From the NCBI RefSeq assembly GCF_000701905.1, contig NZ_JNKC01000001.1, positions 806,001-870,000 of the forward strand: a stretch of 64,000 bases of DNA. The letters run 5' to 3'. Positions 25,586 to 33,947 of this stretch are shown here, in pieces (the first letter of the stretch is position 1; every line of letters begins with the position of its first letter). The translations under genes were made by a program, and so were the position numbers. Under the pieces are notes generated by a model. It made no database searches. It saw only the letters and a list, made by a program, of their open reading frames with translations, and had not been told where the DNA came from. Origin of the DNA: Proteiniclasticum ruminis DSM 24773 (GTDB taxonomy: Bacteria > Bacillota > Clostridia > Clostridiales > Clostridiaceae).

Positions 25586-26320
25586 TTATCTGCAGCTGAT
25601 GAATCCTTCAAAACCTAGACTCCAAAGCTTGGCTTTCAGTTCCTCCGCATTTTCAATCTTTCGGAAAGCTCCCACCTGAACTCTGTAGAGGGGGCTCTCA
25701 TCAGCAGCTTGGCTTACAGATTCTTTGATCTGATTATTTCCTGTCTTTTTCTCCACCTGTAGAAATTTCGCCAGGGCTCTTCCGTAGCTTTTCGCAATGG
25801 CTTCCTTATTCCCTGTCATCCACTTGGCAATGTCCACATGGTCATGGAAATTGGTCTCCATAAGAACCGGCGTGATCCCGTACTCATAAGGCGTTCTGAT
25901 TTCACCAAATCCTTTCCCCTGAAAAGCCTTCATGCCATCCACGAGCGGCTCAGACCGGTTGCTTCCATAGGGACAGATGCCATTGAGCTCCTCCACCAAA
26001 ATTTTACCAAGGGATTTTGAATCTTTTGACGCTGGATGAAAAAGCGCGACAGCTCCTTTTGCTTTTCCTGCTCCTCCCGCATTGGAATGAATGGCCAGAT
26101 AAATACTGCACCCCTTGTCTTTCGCCTCCTTTGGCCTGCCATTCATGCCAATATCCAGCGAAAGATCCGCCAGCACCGTATCAATACCATAGTCCTTTTC
26201 CAGAATTCCCTTCAATAGTCTGGACACTTCTACCATTTCCTTTTCCTCATTGGTGTTTCCCGCGGCGTAGCTGTTATGGGGCTGCTTGCTTGGTGAAAGA
26301 TATACTTTCGGATGTCTCAT
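25586..26320 (-). CDS. N-acetylmuramoyl-L-alanine amidase with SPOR domain
   Basis: The 244-aa protein has the Amidase_3 fold: VYLSPSKQPHN at the start with the first His, EEKEMVEVSRLL (Glu ligand), YLAIHSNAGG near residue 83 and LMETNFHDH near residue 155. The last 35 residues (YRVQVGAFRKIENAEELKAKL) form a SPOR peptidoglycan-binding domain. No signal peptide is seen, which is also true of several clostridial and phage-derived amidases. It should cleave the amide between MurNAc and the stem peptide. AGGAGGAAT precedes the ATG. Confidence 0.85.
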   Translation of the reverse strand: MRHPKVYLSPSKQPHNSYAAGNTNEEKEMVEVSRLLKGILEKDYGIDTVLADLSLDIGMNGRPKEAKDKGCSIYLAIHSNAGGAGKAKGAVALFHPASKDSKSLGKILVEELNGICPYGSNRSEPLVDGMKAFQGKGFGEIRTPYEYGITPVLMETNFHDHVDIAKWMTGNKEAIAKSYGRALAKFLQVEKKTGNNQIKESVSQAADESPLYRVQVGAFRKIENAEELKAKLWSLGFEGFISCR

Positions 26321-26397
26321 ATGTATTCCTCCTCACTTGCTGAATCTCTTCCTTCACTCTTATCTATGCGTTGTATCATAAAAAAGCAAAAAGTTAC

Positions 26398-27221
26398 GGG
26401 GACGGTACTTGAATTATGTTTTTCATTGTGATAGGATAGTACCAGAAGGCAGGTGAACAAAGTGGCAAGAAAAGCACGAATCAAAGACCCCTACGGCACT
26501 TTCCACATCACCCAGTCCGGTGGTGGTCAAAAACTGCTGTTTGAAAAAGAGGAAGACAGGACACAGTTTCTGGAGATTCTGAAGAAAGCCCAGCTGCAGT
26601 TCCAGTTCAAGCTTTATGCTTATTGCCTCTTGTCAGACAACCAGTACCATCTTGTCATGGATCTGAACGGTGCGGATATGTCCAAAGTGATGAAAAGCAT
26701 CAACATCGGCTATGCCATATATAAAGATCAGAAGGAACCGCTTTTCAAAGACCGTTATAAAAGTGAACTGCTGAAAGAGACCGAAGATGCGGAGGATGTG
26801 GTGAGAAGTCTCCACAAAAATGGCGTTACAGGATCCCTTTGGAACAGCTACTGCACCTATGACAAAGAATCCCCTTTAAAACTGGACTGGATCTCTCCCA
26901 TAGAAAAGAGCGCGGACAAAAAAGACACTTCTCCCTGCAGAAACTGCATGGAAACCCTGAAGGAAGCAGAAGTGAAGCTCAAAGAATTTTCCTTGGAAAG
27001 AGGACTTCCCCTGGAAGATCTTCTGAAAGATAAGGAGATCCGAAATGATCTCATTCTAAAGTTCCGAAAAAACTCCACCCTGTCCCTGAAAGAACTGGGT
27101 ATACTGTTTGGTGGCCTTTCGGAATCCAGCATCTGTAAAATTCTAAGCACTGTATGTGAAAAGTAAGGACAGGCATGACACCATGCCTATTTTATACCAT
27201 CATTATTCAAGTACTGTCCCC
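26398..27221 (+). mobile_element. RAYT-like element with terminal inverted repeats
   Basis: The transposase-like gene at 26462-27166 is enclosed by GGGGACGGTACTTGAATTA (26398-26416) and TTATTCAAGTACTGTCCCC (27203-27221), which pair at 17 of 19 positions. Such GGGGAC-type ends next to Y1-family genes are common in Bacillota. No target-site duplication was identified. Confidence 0.72.
26462..27166 (+). CDS. REP-associated tyrosine transposase-like protein, catalytic residues replaced
   Basis: GTG at 26462, eight bases after AAGGCAGG, starts MARKARIKDPYGTFHITQ. The 234-aa protein follows the Y1 transposase (RAYT) pattern: FKLYAYCLLSDNQYHLVMDL, KVMKSINIGYAIY, PLFKDRYKSELL. However the usual His-x-His metal motif reads Gln-Tyr-His, and the position of the catalytic Tyr in the typical Tyr-Ile-His-x-Asn-Pro reads Ser-Leu-His-Lys-Asn-Gly. 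A C-terminal helix-turn-helix-like region (LSLKELGILFGGLSESSICK) is retained. The frame is intact and the flanking repeats are conserved, so it may be a domesticated or trans-acting binding protein rather than an active enzyme. Confidence 0.75.
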   Translation: MARKARIKDPYGTFHITQSGGGQKLLFEKEEDRTQFLEILKKAQLQFQFKLYAYCLLSDNQYHLVMDLNGADMSKVMKSINIGYAIYKDQKEPLFKDRYKSELLKETEDAEDVVRSLHKNGVTGSLWNSYCTYDKESPLKLDWISPIEKSADKKDTSPCRNCMETLKEAEVKLKEFSLERGLPLEDLLKDKEIRNDLILKFRKNSTLSLKELGILFGGLSESSICKILSTVCEK

Positions 27222-27258
27222 TTAAAAGGACAGAGAGCAACAACTAGGAGGCAAGCAC

Positions 27259-28245
27259 ATGTCATTTTCATTTCAGATCGACCTGAAAAAAGGCACCGTC
27301 TCAAAAGACACAAAAAAACTGAATCCGGATATCCTCTATGACCTTCTTGTCATTGGGGGAGGTCCTGCAGGTCTAAATGCAGCCCTCTACGCCAAGAGAA
27401 AGGGCTTGGAAGTCGGTATCATCACCAAGCGAAAAGGAGGACTTCTGCTGGATACCTCCGTGGTAGACAACTACCTGGGCATCAAAGAAATGAGTGGAGA
27501 GTCCATTGCTGATGAGTTTCTACGCCATGTGGAAACACTGGAAGTGCCCATCAAAGACGACAGTGAAGTGGTGGGATACACAAAAGATGGAGAAGAACAT
27601 CTTCTGACGCTATATTCCGGAGAGATGTTTAAAGCAAAAACCATCCTCATTGCCACAGGATCCAATCCAAGGCATCTTAGTGTTCCCGGCGAAGACCTCT
27701 ACGCAGGGAAAGGCGTTGCCTACTGCGCCATCTGTGACGCACCACTTTTCAAAAACAAAGAGGTCCTCATCGCAGGCGGCGGGAACTCTGCTGTTGAAGC
27801 GGCGCTGGATCTGGCAAAAGTTGCCACATCCGTGACCTTAGTACACAGAAGTCAGCTCAGAGCCGATGCGGTTTTAACAGATAAACTGAAGGATGATCCG
27901 AAAATCAGCGTGCATCTGGAGACCCAGATTGAAGAGATTTTTGGAGAAACAGCCATGAAGGGAATCCGAGTCCTTCATAAAGATACCGGAAAAGAAGAAG
28001 AGCTTTATGCAGACGGCCTTTTCATTGAAATCGGTCATCTGCCCAATACAGGCATCTTTAAAAGTCTCCTGGAACTAAACGACCGAGGTGAGATCCTGGT
28101 GGATGAGAAAAACAGAACCAGTCTTCCCGGAGTCTTTGCTGCAGGAGATGTCACCACCGTCCCCTACAAACAGATTGTTATTGCCGCCAGTGATGGGGCC
28201 AAAGCCGCTCTTGGTGTCAATGAATACCTGAACAGCCACGGATGA
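27259..28245 (+). CDS. Thioredoxin reductase-like FAD/NAD(P)H oxidoreductase
   Basis: The 328-aa protein has the FAD-binding motif VIGGGPAGLNAALYAKRKG near residue 32, the redox motif YCAICDAP (Cys-x2-Cys) near residue 156, the NADPH-binding stretch VLIAGGGNSAVEAALDLAK and the C-terminal FAD motif GVFAAGDVTTVPYKQ. This is the low-molecular-weight TrxB layout; the N-terminus is about 25 residues longer than usual (SFSFQIDLKKGTVSKDT). GGAGG precedes the ATG. It lies 48 bases before the double-thioredoxin-fold gene, its likely electron acceptor. Confidence 0.88.
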   Translation: MSFSFQIDLKKGTVSKDTKKLNPDILYDLLVIGGGPAGLNAALYAKRKGLEVGIITKRKGGLLLDTSVVDNYLGIKEMSGESIADEFLRHVETLEVPIKDDSEVVGYTKDGEEHLLTLYSGEMFKAKTILIATGSNPRHLSVPGEDLYAGKGVAYCAICDAPLFKNKEVLIAGGGNSAVEAALDLAKVATSVTLVHRSQLRADAVLTDKLKDDPKISVHLETQIEEIFGETAMKGIRVLHKDTGKEEELYADGLFIEIGHLPNTGIFKSLLELNDRGEILVDEKNRTSLPGVFAAGDVTTVPYKQIVIAASDGAKAALGVNEYLNSHG

Positions 28246-28293
28246 AAATACGAAAGCAACCAAATAAGTAAGATATAACGGAGGAAAATACTA

Positions 28294-28938
28294 ATGAAAA
28301 TGTTCAATGAAGAAATCCAGGACCAGCTGAGAGAAATTTTTGCAGACCTTAAAGGAGATGTGACCATCGCTCTCTTCACCAAAGAAGGAGAATGCGCCAC
28401 CTGCGAAGAGACCCTATCCTATATGCAGGAAGTGGAAGAGCTCAGCGATAAGATCCATCTGAAGCGATACGATCTGGACAAAGACACAGAACTTGCAGAG
28501 AAATATGGTGTAGAAATGGTACCATCCATTGTGCTTCTAGACAGCAACAAGAACTACAGAGGCATCAAGTTCAACGGAATTCCAGCAGGCCACGAAATCA
28601 ACTCCTTTATTCCAGCACTTCTGGAAGTATCCGGAAATGAAAGTGAGCTGCCAAAAGAACTGGAAGAAAGAATTATGAAGATCGATAAGCCCATCAACAT
28701 CAAAGTCTTCATCACCCTCTCCTGCCCACATTGCCCAGGTGCAGTACAGAAGGCTCATAAGATGGCTCTTATGAATCCCATGATTCAGGCAGAAATGATC
28801 GAAGCAGAAACCTTTGGTGAACTGTCCATGAAGCACAATGTGTCCGGTGTACCGAAGATCGTCATCAATGACCAGTATGATCTTCTCGGAAACCAGCCTA
28901 TTCAGGAATTCCTGAACACCATGGAGAAAGTATCTTAG
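28294..28938 (+). CDS. Protein disulfide oxidoreductase with two thioredoxin folds
   Basis: The 214-aa product contains two thioredoxin/glutaredoxin-like units. The first carries Cys-Ala-Thr-Cys (near residue 32) and VEMVPSIVLLD with the cis-Pro. The second carries LSCPHCPGAV (near residue 145) and VSGVPKIVIND. This is the PDO/AhpF-N-terminal type arrangement. Coming directly after the reductase gene with a GGAGG site, it is probably reduced by it, forming a thiol-disulfide relay in the cytoplasm. Physiological targets are unknown. Confidence 0.85.
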   Translation: MKMFNEEIQDQLREIFADLKGDVTIALFTKEGECATCEETLSYMQEVEELSDKIHLKRYDLDKDTELAEKYGVEMVPSIVLLDSNKNYRGIKFNGIPAGHEINSFIPALLEVSGNESELPKELEERIMKIDKPINIKVFITLSCPHCPGAVQKAHKMALMNPMIQAEMIEAETFGELSMKHNVSGVPKIVINDQYDLLGNQPIQEFLNTMEKVS

Positions 28939-29028
28939 TTTGATTGTTGTAACCCCACATTCCCCTATAAAGAATGAAAGGATGACAGTACCGCCATCCT
29001 TTTCTTCTTTCTCAAAAAGGAGAACACT

Positions 29029-29232
29029 ATGGAAAAGAAACAGATGACCCCACAGGATCGGAGGAAGAAAAGAGCTATGAAAATTGCTTTGGGTATTGTT
29101 CTAGGAGGCCTTGCAGGCTATCTTTACTACTACTTCATCGGATGTGACGGAACCTGTCCCATCTCTTCAAACCCCATCCGCTCCATCCTTTATGGATCCG
29201 TGGTGGGTACCCTTCTAGGATCCGCTTTTTAG
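29029..29232 (+). CDS. DUF6132 small membrane protein
   Basis: The 67-aa protein has a basic N-terminus and two short hydrophobic segments around the conserved GYLYYYFIGCDGTCPISSNP block, the signature of DUF6132. The two cysteines may be redox- or metal-related. AAAGGAG precedes the ATG. It follows the thiol-redox genes in the same direction, which suggests a functional tie, but the family's role is not known to me. Confidence 0.75.
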   Translation: MEKKQMTPQDRRKKRAMKIALGIVLGGLAGYLYYYFIGCDGTCPISSNPIRSILYGSVVGTLLGSAF

Positions 29233-29304
29233 CTGAATATTCCATAAAGAAGAAGCCGCTTCCTCCAACAATTGGAAAGGAAACAGCTACTTCTTTTTTG
29301 CTTT

Positions 29305-29691
29305 TTATACAGTTTTCTCGATGGCATCTTTGAGGATATTCTCCACTTCCAGAGCCACATTGCCAAGGTCGATGCCTTCCATGATGTCTGCAAGCTTTGT
29401 AGGCTTCATCATGCCAATGTGGACACCATCTTCCTTCTCAAAAATCACCATCTTGCAGGGGAGCATATAGCCCGCTTCCAGATGGGCATCCAGTACAATT
29501 TTGGCTTTAGGAGGATTGCACACTTCCATCACTTGAAAATTCTTATGAAACTCCAATCCTTTTTCCGTCAGCTTATCTTTGAAATTCATTTCCCACAGGA
29601 CGCCAAATCCTCTTTCCATGAGATTCTTCTTCAGCTCCTCATGGGCATTTTCAAATGTCTTCTCTGTTCTCTTTTCAAAAGTCATGCTCAT
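29305..29691 (-). CDS. DUF302-family protein
   Basis: The 128-aa protein starts at an ATG behind GGAGGG. It shows the DUF302 pattern: GFGVLWEMNFKDKL, EVCNPPKAKIVLDAHLEAG and MLPCKMVIFEKEDG, with the usual conserved Cys-Asn-Pro and Leu-Pro-Cys positions. DUF302 proteins are small cytosolic proteins often found near redox or metal genes. Their biochemical role is unsettled. Confidence 0.82.
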   Translation of the reverse strand: MSMTFEKRTEKTFENAHEELKKNLMERGFGVLWEMNFKDKLTEKGLEFHKNFQVMEVCNPPKAKIVLDAHLEAGYMLPCKMVIFEKEDGVHIGMMKPTKLADIMEGIDLGNVALEVENILKDAIEKTV

Positions 29692-29908
29692 TTTATTCCC
29701 TCCAGTGGATTCGATTCTATTATAATCAATATACCACTAGGGGGTATATATTTCAATCTTCTTTCGGCACTGTTCACCATAATTTCAACCTATACTTTCC
29801 TTGTTCACAAATGTGTACACTCTCCCCTATAATCTGAACCGCTATTCATTGACAGATACAGCTTTCTTCAGATAGAATTATCAGAAAACAGTCTCCAAGG
29901 AGGAACTT

Positions 29909-31105
29909 ATGAGAAAGCTATCCCCATCCACTGAAAAATACCGTGACTATGTCATTGGTGCAAGGCGTCACCTGCATGCCAACCCCGAAACATCCCTGGA
30001 GGAAGTTCTAACCACGGCTTATCTGATGAGAGAACTGGATGCCATGGGCATTCCCTATATCAAGGGAGAACCTACTGGACTTGTGGCAACCATCAAAGGA
30101 AAGAAACCCGGGAAAACAGTGGCCTTGCGAAGTGATATGGATGCCCTGAACATTCTGGAAAAAAATGATGTTTCCTATAAATCTCAGGTGGATGGGAAAA
30201 TGCATGCCTGCGGCCATGATGGTCATACGGCTATTCTTCTTGGAGCTGCCAGGATCCTGAAAGACCAGATGGAGGAACTCCCTGGAACGGTGCACCTTAT
30301 ATTCCAACCGGCAGAAGAAACGGGACATGGCGCAAAAATTCTTATAAATACAGGCACCTGGTATGAAGAAACGGACAATATCTTTGGCGCTCACCTCTGG
30401 TCTTATCTGCCTACAGGAAAGATTTCCTTGGAGCCTGGCCAGCGCATGGCGGCCACAGATAGGTTCCAGATTAAGATTCAAGGACTTTCCGGTCATGGAT
30501 CCATGCCGCACCAGACCGTAGATGCCGTGGTGGTGGCTTCAGCCATGGTGATGAATTTTCAGACCATCGTGAGCCGGGAATACAGCCCCATGGAACCTCT
30601 GGTGGTTTCTGTCGGCTCTATCCACAGTGGCACAGCCTTTAACATCATCTCCGGCGAAGCCGTTCTTGAAGGAACCATACGTTATTTCAGTAAAGACATC
30701 GGAAAGACCATTGAGTCCAGCATGAGACGTGTCATGGAAAGCACTGCAGCTCTCTATGGCGCCTCTGCAGAAATGATATATACCTATAATCTTCCACCTG
30801 TGGTGAATGATGAAGCCTCCTCTGCCTTGGCTTACGAAGCCGCTTCAAGGATTCTGGGAGAAGAGAATATTGTTCTTCAGGAAAAAACCACGGGCGGGGA
30901 AGACTTCGCCTTCTATCTGGAACATAAACCCGGCTGCTTTGTCTTCATTGGCTCCGGAAACCATGAAAAAGGAACGGATTTTGCCCATCACAATGACCAT
31001 TTTGATCTGGACGAAGACGTTCTTCTTCATGGAAGTGCCCTCTATGCGGAGTATGCAGTAAGCTTCCTGAAAAAGGAAGCACAGAAGGAGGAAAAACCAC
31101 GATGA
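29909..31105 (+). CDS. M20D amidohydrolase (aminoacylase / hippurate hydrolase type)
   Basis: The 398-aa enzyme has the M20D signature: RRHLHANPETSLEE near the start, SDMDALNI, the metal ligands in HACGHDGHTA (near residue 105), FQPAEETGHGA, a dimerisation domain (LSGHGSMPHQTVDA) and the final TTGGEDFAFYL. Such enzymes cleave N-acyl amino acids or indole conjugates and include diaminopimelate deacetylases. Substrate cannot be fixed from sequence. AAGGAGG lies before the ATG, and its stop overlaps the next start by four bases. Confidence 0.88.
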   Translation: MRKLSPSTEKYRDYVIGARRHLHANPETSLEEVLTTAYLMRELDAMGIPYIKGEPTGLVATIKGKKPGKTVALRSDMDALNILEKNDVSYKSQVDGKMHACGHDGHTAILLGAARILKDQMEELPGTVHLIFQPAEETGHGAKILINTGTWYEETDNIFGAHLWSYLPTGKISLEPGQRMAATDRFQIKIQGLSGHGSMPHQTVDAVVVASAMVMNFQTIVSREYSPMEPLVVSVGSIHSGTAFNIISGEAVLEGTIRYFSKDIGKTIESSMRRVMESTAALYGASAEMIYTYNLPPVVNDEASSALAYEAASRILGEENIVLQEKTTGGEDFAFYLEHKPGCFVFIGSGNHEKGTDFAHHNDHFDLDEDVLLHGSALYAEYAVSFLKKEAQKEEKPR

Positions 31106-31455
31106 TTCTTCATTGCCTAAAAAAAGAAACCTGGGAAAGAGTGAAAAACAGCGCTTACTATTCTTCGGAAAGCTTGTCTGCAGAAGGGTTCATCCACTGC
31201 TCTCCCATAGAGTACTTCCACCGTGTGGCCCCTAACTTTAAAGAGATCAAGGAGGATCTTCTTCTCCTTCTGTTAGAAGAGGACAAGATTGAAGCAAAGG
31301 TCCGCTGGGAAGACCCTGAGAATCTTGGTAGAGTCTACCCCCATATTTACGGCCCATTAAACCTCTCCTCTGTGACCGCTGTACTTCCATTTTTGAAGGA
31401 TAAAGAAGGAAACTTCATCAAAAATCCTGAACTGACAGACTATGAAGATAAGTAG
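31102..31455 (+). CDS. DUF952-family protein
   Basis: The 117-aa protein contains the DUF952 features: an initial strand (MILHCLKKETWE), GFIHCSPIEYF with a His and Cys near residue 32, LLLEEDKIEAKVRWED and VYPHIYGPLNLSSVT. DUF952 has an ADP-ribosyltransferase-like fold in some reports. The ATGA overlap with the amidohydrolase indicates translational coupling. Confidence 0.82.
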   Translation: MILHCLKKETWERVKNSAYYSSESLSAEGFIHCSPIEYFHRVAPNFKEIKEDLLLLLLEEDKIEAKVRWEDPENLGRVYPHIYGPLNLSSVTAVLPFLKDKEGNFIKNPELTDYEDK

Positions 31456-31464
31456 GAGAAAAAA

Positions 31465-31980
31465 ATGAGCAGTTACCAGTTTTTAGCCAGTGACCACCCC
31501 TTTGAAAAACTTGAAAACCCTTTCCTGGAACACCTCTCCATCCGGGAGGCCCTGGAAAGAAACATGGACATTCCAGACTTCATGCTGGAAAATCCAGATA
31601 TGGACCCGGAGGAAAAGATCTTTCTTCTCTGTGATACAGAAGAGCATCTGGAAGACCTGGAACTGCATCCTGAAGAGATAAGCTTTCCAGAAGTCTCTGC
31701 CAGACTTACCGAGAACCCCTATGTGGTGGAACTACAGTGGCGTTACAGCAAAGAAAGAGCCGAGACACTACTGGCCTACATCCGCAAACATCTGGCGTCA
31801 GCAAAGAACCTGGAGATCTTCAGCCTCTGGCTGGACGAAGAAGGCGAGCCCCACCGTATGGAAGTGACACTGGACTGCCTGAATCTAAGGCATCTCTCAT
31901 TTCTGGATCTTTCGGACGGGTATCAAGGCCCCAGGTCTCTTCACGTTAAAAATAGCCACCCTGACTACAAAGAATCCTGA
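31465..31980 (+). CDS. Hypothetical acidic protein
   Basis: The 171-aa protein, starting MSSYQFLASDHPFEKLENPF, lies nine bases after the DUF952 gene with AGGAG between, making it the third gene of the operon. It is acidic, soluble and leucine-rich, with no signal peptide or motif I recognise. The terminator at 32000-32031 closes the unit. Confidence 0.65.
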   Translation: MSSYQFLASDHPFEKLENPFLEHLSIREALERNMDIPDFMLENPDMDPEEKIFLLCDTEEHLEDLELHPEEISFPEVSARLTENPYVVELQWRYSKERAETLLAYIRKHLASAKNLEIFSLWLDEEGEPHRMEVTLDCLNLRHLSFLDLSDGYQGPRSLHVKNSHPDYKES

Positions 31981-31999
31981 GGATTTCTAAAAAATGAAG

Positions 32000-32031
32000 A
32001 AGCAGCACGCAAAAAAATGGGCGTGCTGCTT
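32000..32031 (+). terminator. Terminator of the M20D operon
   Basis: AAGCAGCACGC and GCGTGCTGCTT make an 11-bp perfect stem with a ten-base loop followed by TTAAAT. It also lies downstream of the leftward flavoprotein gene and may serve both. Confidence 0.8.
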
Positions 32032-32074
32032 TTAAATCTCAGGAAGCATTGCTTCTAGAGAGATAGGGGCTTGT

Positions 32075-33832
32075 TTATTTTGAGACAGACTCACCGGCAA
32101 TTCTGCCAAACACAGTAATATCTGCAATGGCATTGCTGCCCAGTCTGTTGGTGCCATGAATGTCTCCTACAACTTCACCTGCTGCAAAAAGACCTTCAAT
32201 CACTTTCCCTTCCGTGCTTACCACCTGAGCTTCTGTGTTAATCTTGATTCCGCCCATGGTATGGTGGATGGCTGGCTTGGACACCATGATGTAGTAAGGA
32301 CCTTCTCCAAAAGGAACCAGGTTCCCTCTTTTATTGAACTCCAGGTCCTTCCCGTCCTTTGCATACTGGTTGTAGTTCTCCACAGTCTTCTTCAGCTCTT
32401 CTGCATCAATCTCAAAGAAAGCCGCCGCTTCTTCTAAGGTATCCGCTTTCACCAGCTGTTTTCTTGCGATGAGACCATTGTACTCCGCCGCATGCTTCAC
32501 ATCCATTCCGGAGTCCTCCATGGCAGAAGCATCCCAGAACATGTAGGAAACACCGCCGGTCTGCTGAAGCACCGCCTTAGAGATCACATCTCTTCTCTCC
32601 AGCTCCTCCACAAAACGCTTTCCTTCCTTGTTCACCAGAATAGAGCGTCCTTCCATTCTCACATCACCCACGTATAGCAGAGCACCGGACTGTGTGTCAC
32701 AGGTTGGATAAGCCTGGATGAAGCTCATATCCACCAGGGATGCTCCGATCTTTTCTGCCATAACAAGGCCATCTCCCATGCTGCCCACAGAGTTTGTGGA
32801 AAGGTATCCTTCTCCCATCTCTTCATTGTACTTGGCACGCATTTCTTTGTTGTATCCAAAACCGCCAGATGCCATGATGACACCTTTCTTTGCTGTGTAT
32901 TCAATGATCTGTCCATGATACTCCGCTTTCACCCCAGTCACACGGCCATTCTCATCCATGATGAGCTCTGTGGCTTTTGTTTCAAGATGCAGTGGGGATG
33001 CAGTCTCTTTCAGCTTTTCTGTAAGCTTGTGGATCATCTCGTACCCTGTGGCATTCTTTGGCACCAGGCTTCTTTCCACAGAGTGGCCACCAAAGAACAG
33101 CATATAGTCTTCAAAGATCATACCTACTTCATCCCGAAGCCACTCGGCTCCCTCCAGGGCTTTGTCCGCAAGCACTCTGGCAAGAGCAGGATTGCTTTCC
33201 TCATCTCCGCCCTTCATGATATCCCCATAGAAAAGATCTGCACTGTCTTCTATAGCTTCCTTTTCCTGTACCCAGTTCTCTGGTGCTGCATACTCTCCTC
33301 CAGAGATGAGAGTATTACCTCCCGCCATGGGCATTTTTTCTAAAACGATGACGTTCATGCCGTTCTCCGCCGCAGTGATGGCAGCTGTAAGTCCTGCGCC
33401 ACCTGCCCCAATGACAATGACATCCGCATCATACTTTTCTTCTCTTTTTTCTGGTGCTGGCTTTTCCTTCTTCAGAAGAAGCGACTTGTCTGCCCCTGTT
33501 TTACTGAAGGCATCCTGAACTGCCAGACGGAACCCCACAGAAGTCAGAGTGGCTCCGGAGACAACGTCCACATCCAGATTATTGGTTGCTATGATCTCTT
33601 CTTTCAGCATGTTCATGGCTTCAGAAAGCCCTTCGGATTCCTGATTTTCCAGGACCTCGATGTCCGCAACCTTCTGATCTTTCATGGTAAGAGAGACTTT
33701 GATTTCTCCGCCTCTTCCATTGCCAGTTCCTTCAAAAGTCCCATCTGGAATACTGTCTTTTGCTCCATTTCCACAAGCCGCAGAAGTCAGCGACAACGAA
33801 AGCAGCAAGAGCATCGCCATAATTTTTCTCAT
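32075..33832 (-). CDS. Lipoprotein FAD/FMN reductase of the fumarate reductase family
   Basis: ATG at 33832 follows GGAGGG. The 585-aa precursor has a lipobox near residue 20 (LTSAACGNG), so it acts outside the membrane. An FMN_bind domain follows (VDVVSGATLTSVGF, the Ser/Thr of SGAT being the covalent FMN site), then an FAD-binding fumarate reductase/succinate dehydrogenase-type domain: VIVIGAGGAGLTAAITAAENG near residue 140, catalytic-region HHTMGGIKI, and GLFAAGEVVGDIHGTNRLG. It resembles flavin-based extracellular reductases that take electrons from the membrane and reduce fumarate, urocanate or similar acceptors. Acceptor unknown. Confidence 0.85.
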   Translation of the reverse strand: MRKIMAMLLLLSLSLTSAACGNGAKDSIPDGTFEGTGNGRGGEIKVSLTMKDQKVADIEVLENQESEGLSEAMNMLKEEIIATNNLDVDVVSGATLTSVGFRLAVQDAFSKTGADKSLLLKKEKPAPEKREEKYDADVIVIGAGGAGLTAAITAAENGMNVIVLEKMPMAGGNTLISGGEYAAPENWVQEKEAIEDSADLFYGDIMKGGDEESNPALARVLADKALEGAEWLRDEVGMIFEDYMLFFGGHSVERSLVPKNATGYEMIHKLTEKLKETASPLHLETKATELIMDENGRVTGVKAEYHGQIIEYTAKKGVIMASGGFGYNKEMRAKYNEEMGEGYLSTNSVGSMGDGLVMAEKIGASLVDMSFIQAYPTCDTQSGALLYVGDVRMEGRSILVNKEGKRFVEELERRDVISKAVLQQTGGVSYMFWDASAMEDSGMDVKHAAEYNGLIARKQLVKADTLEEAAAFFEIDAEELKKTVENYNQYAKDGKDLEFNKRGNLVPFGEGPYYIMVSKPAIHHTMGGIKINTEAQVVSTEGKVIEGLFAAGEVVGDIHGTNRLGSNAIADITVFGRIAGESVSK

Positions 33833-33898
33833 AAAACCCTCCAAAAATCATTATTTGTTATTTCCTTAACAGTGTAGTACAATTCTTTCGTGCAGTCT

Positions 33899-33926
33899 TT
33901 GCACTTCCCCGTCAAGATTTTATACT
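33899..33926 (+). promoter_or_regulatory. Promoter of the two-component operon
   Basis: TTGCAC at 33899-33904, a 16-base spacer and TATACT at 33921-33926. The predicted transcription start falls near 33933, downstream of the ATG at 33930, which supports the later start codon at 33948 for the kinase. Confidence 0.65.
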
Positions 33927-33947
33927 TTTATGCAAATGGAGAAAATA

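Noticed and set aside
29238-29296. Hairpin between the DUF6132 and DUF302 genes as a terminator
   Set aside because: Complementary segments (AAGAAG ... CTTCTT) exist but the stem is interrupted by several mismatches, so I do not list it as a firm feature.
33930-33947. ATG at 33930 as start of the sensor kinase
   Set aside because: It lies four bases after the predicted -10, upstream of the expected transcription start, and has no ribosome site; 33948 has GGAG at six bases.
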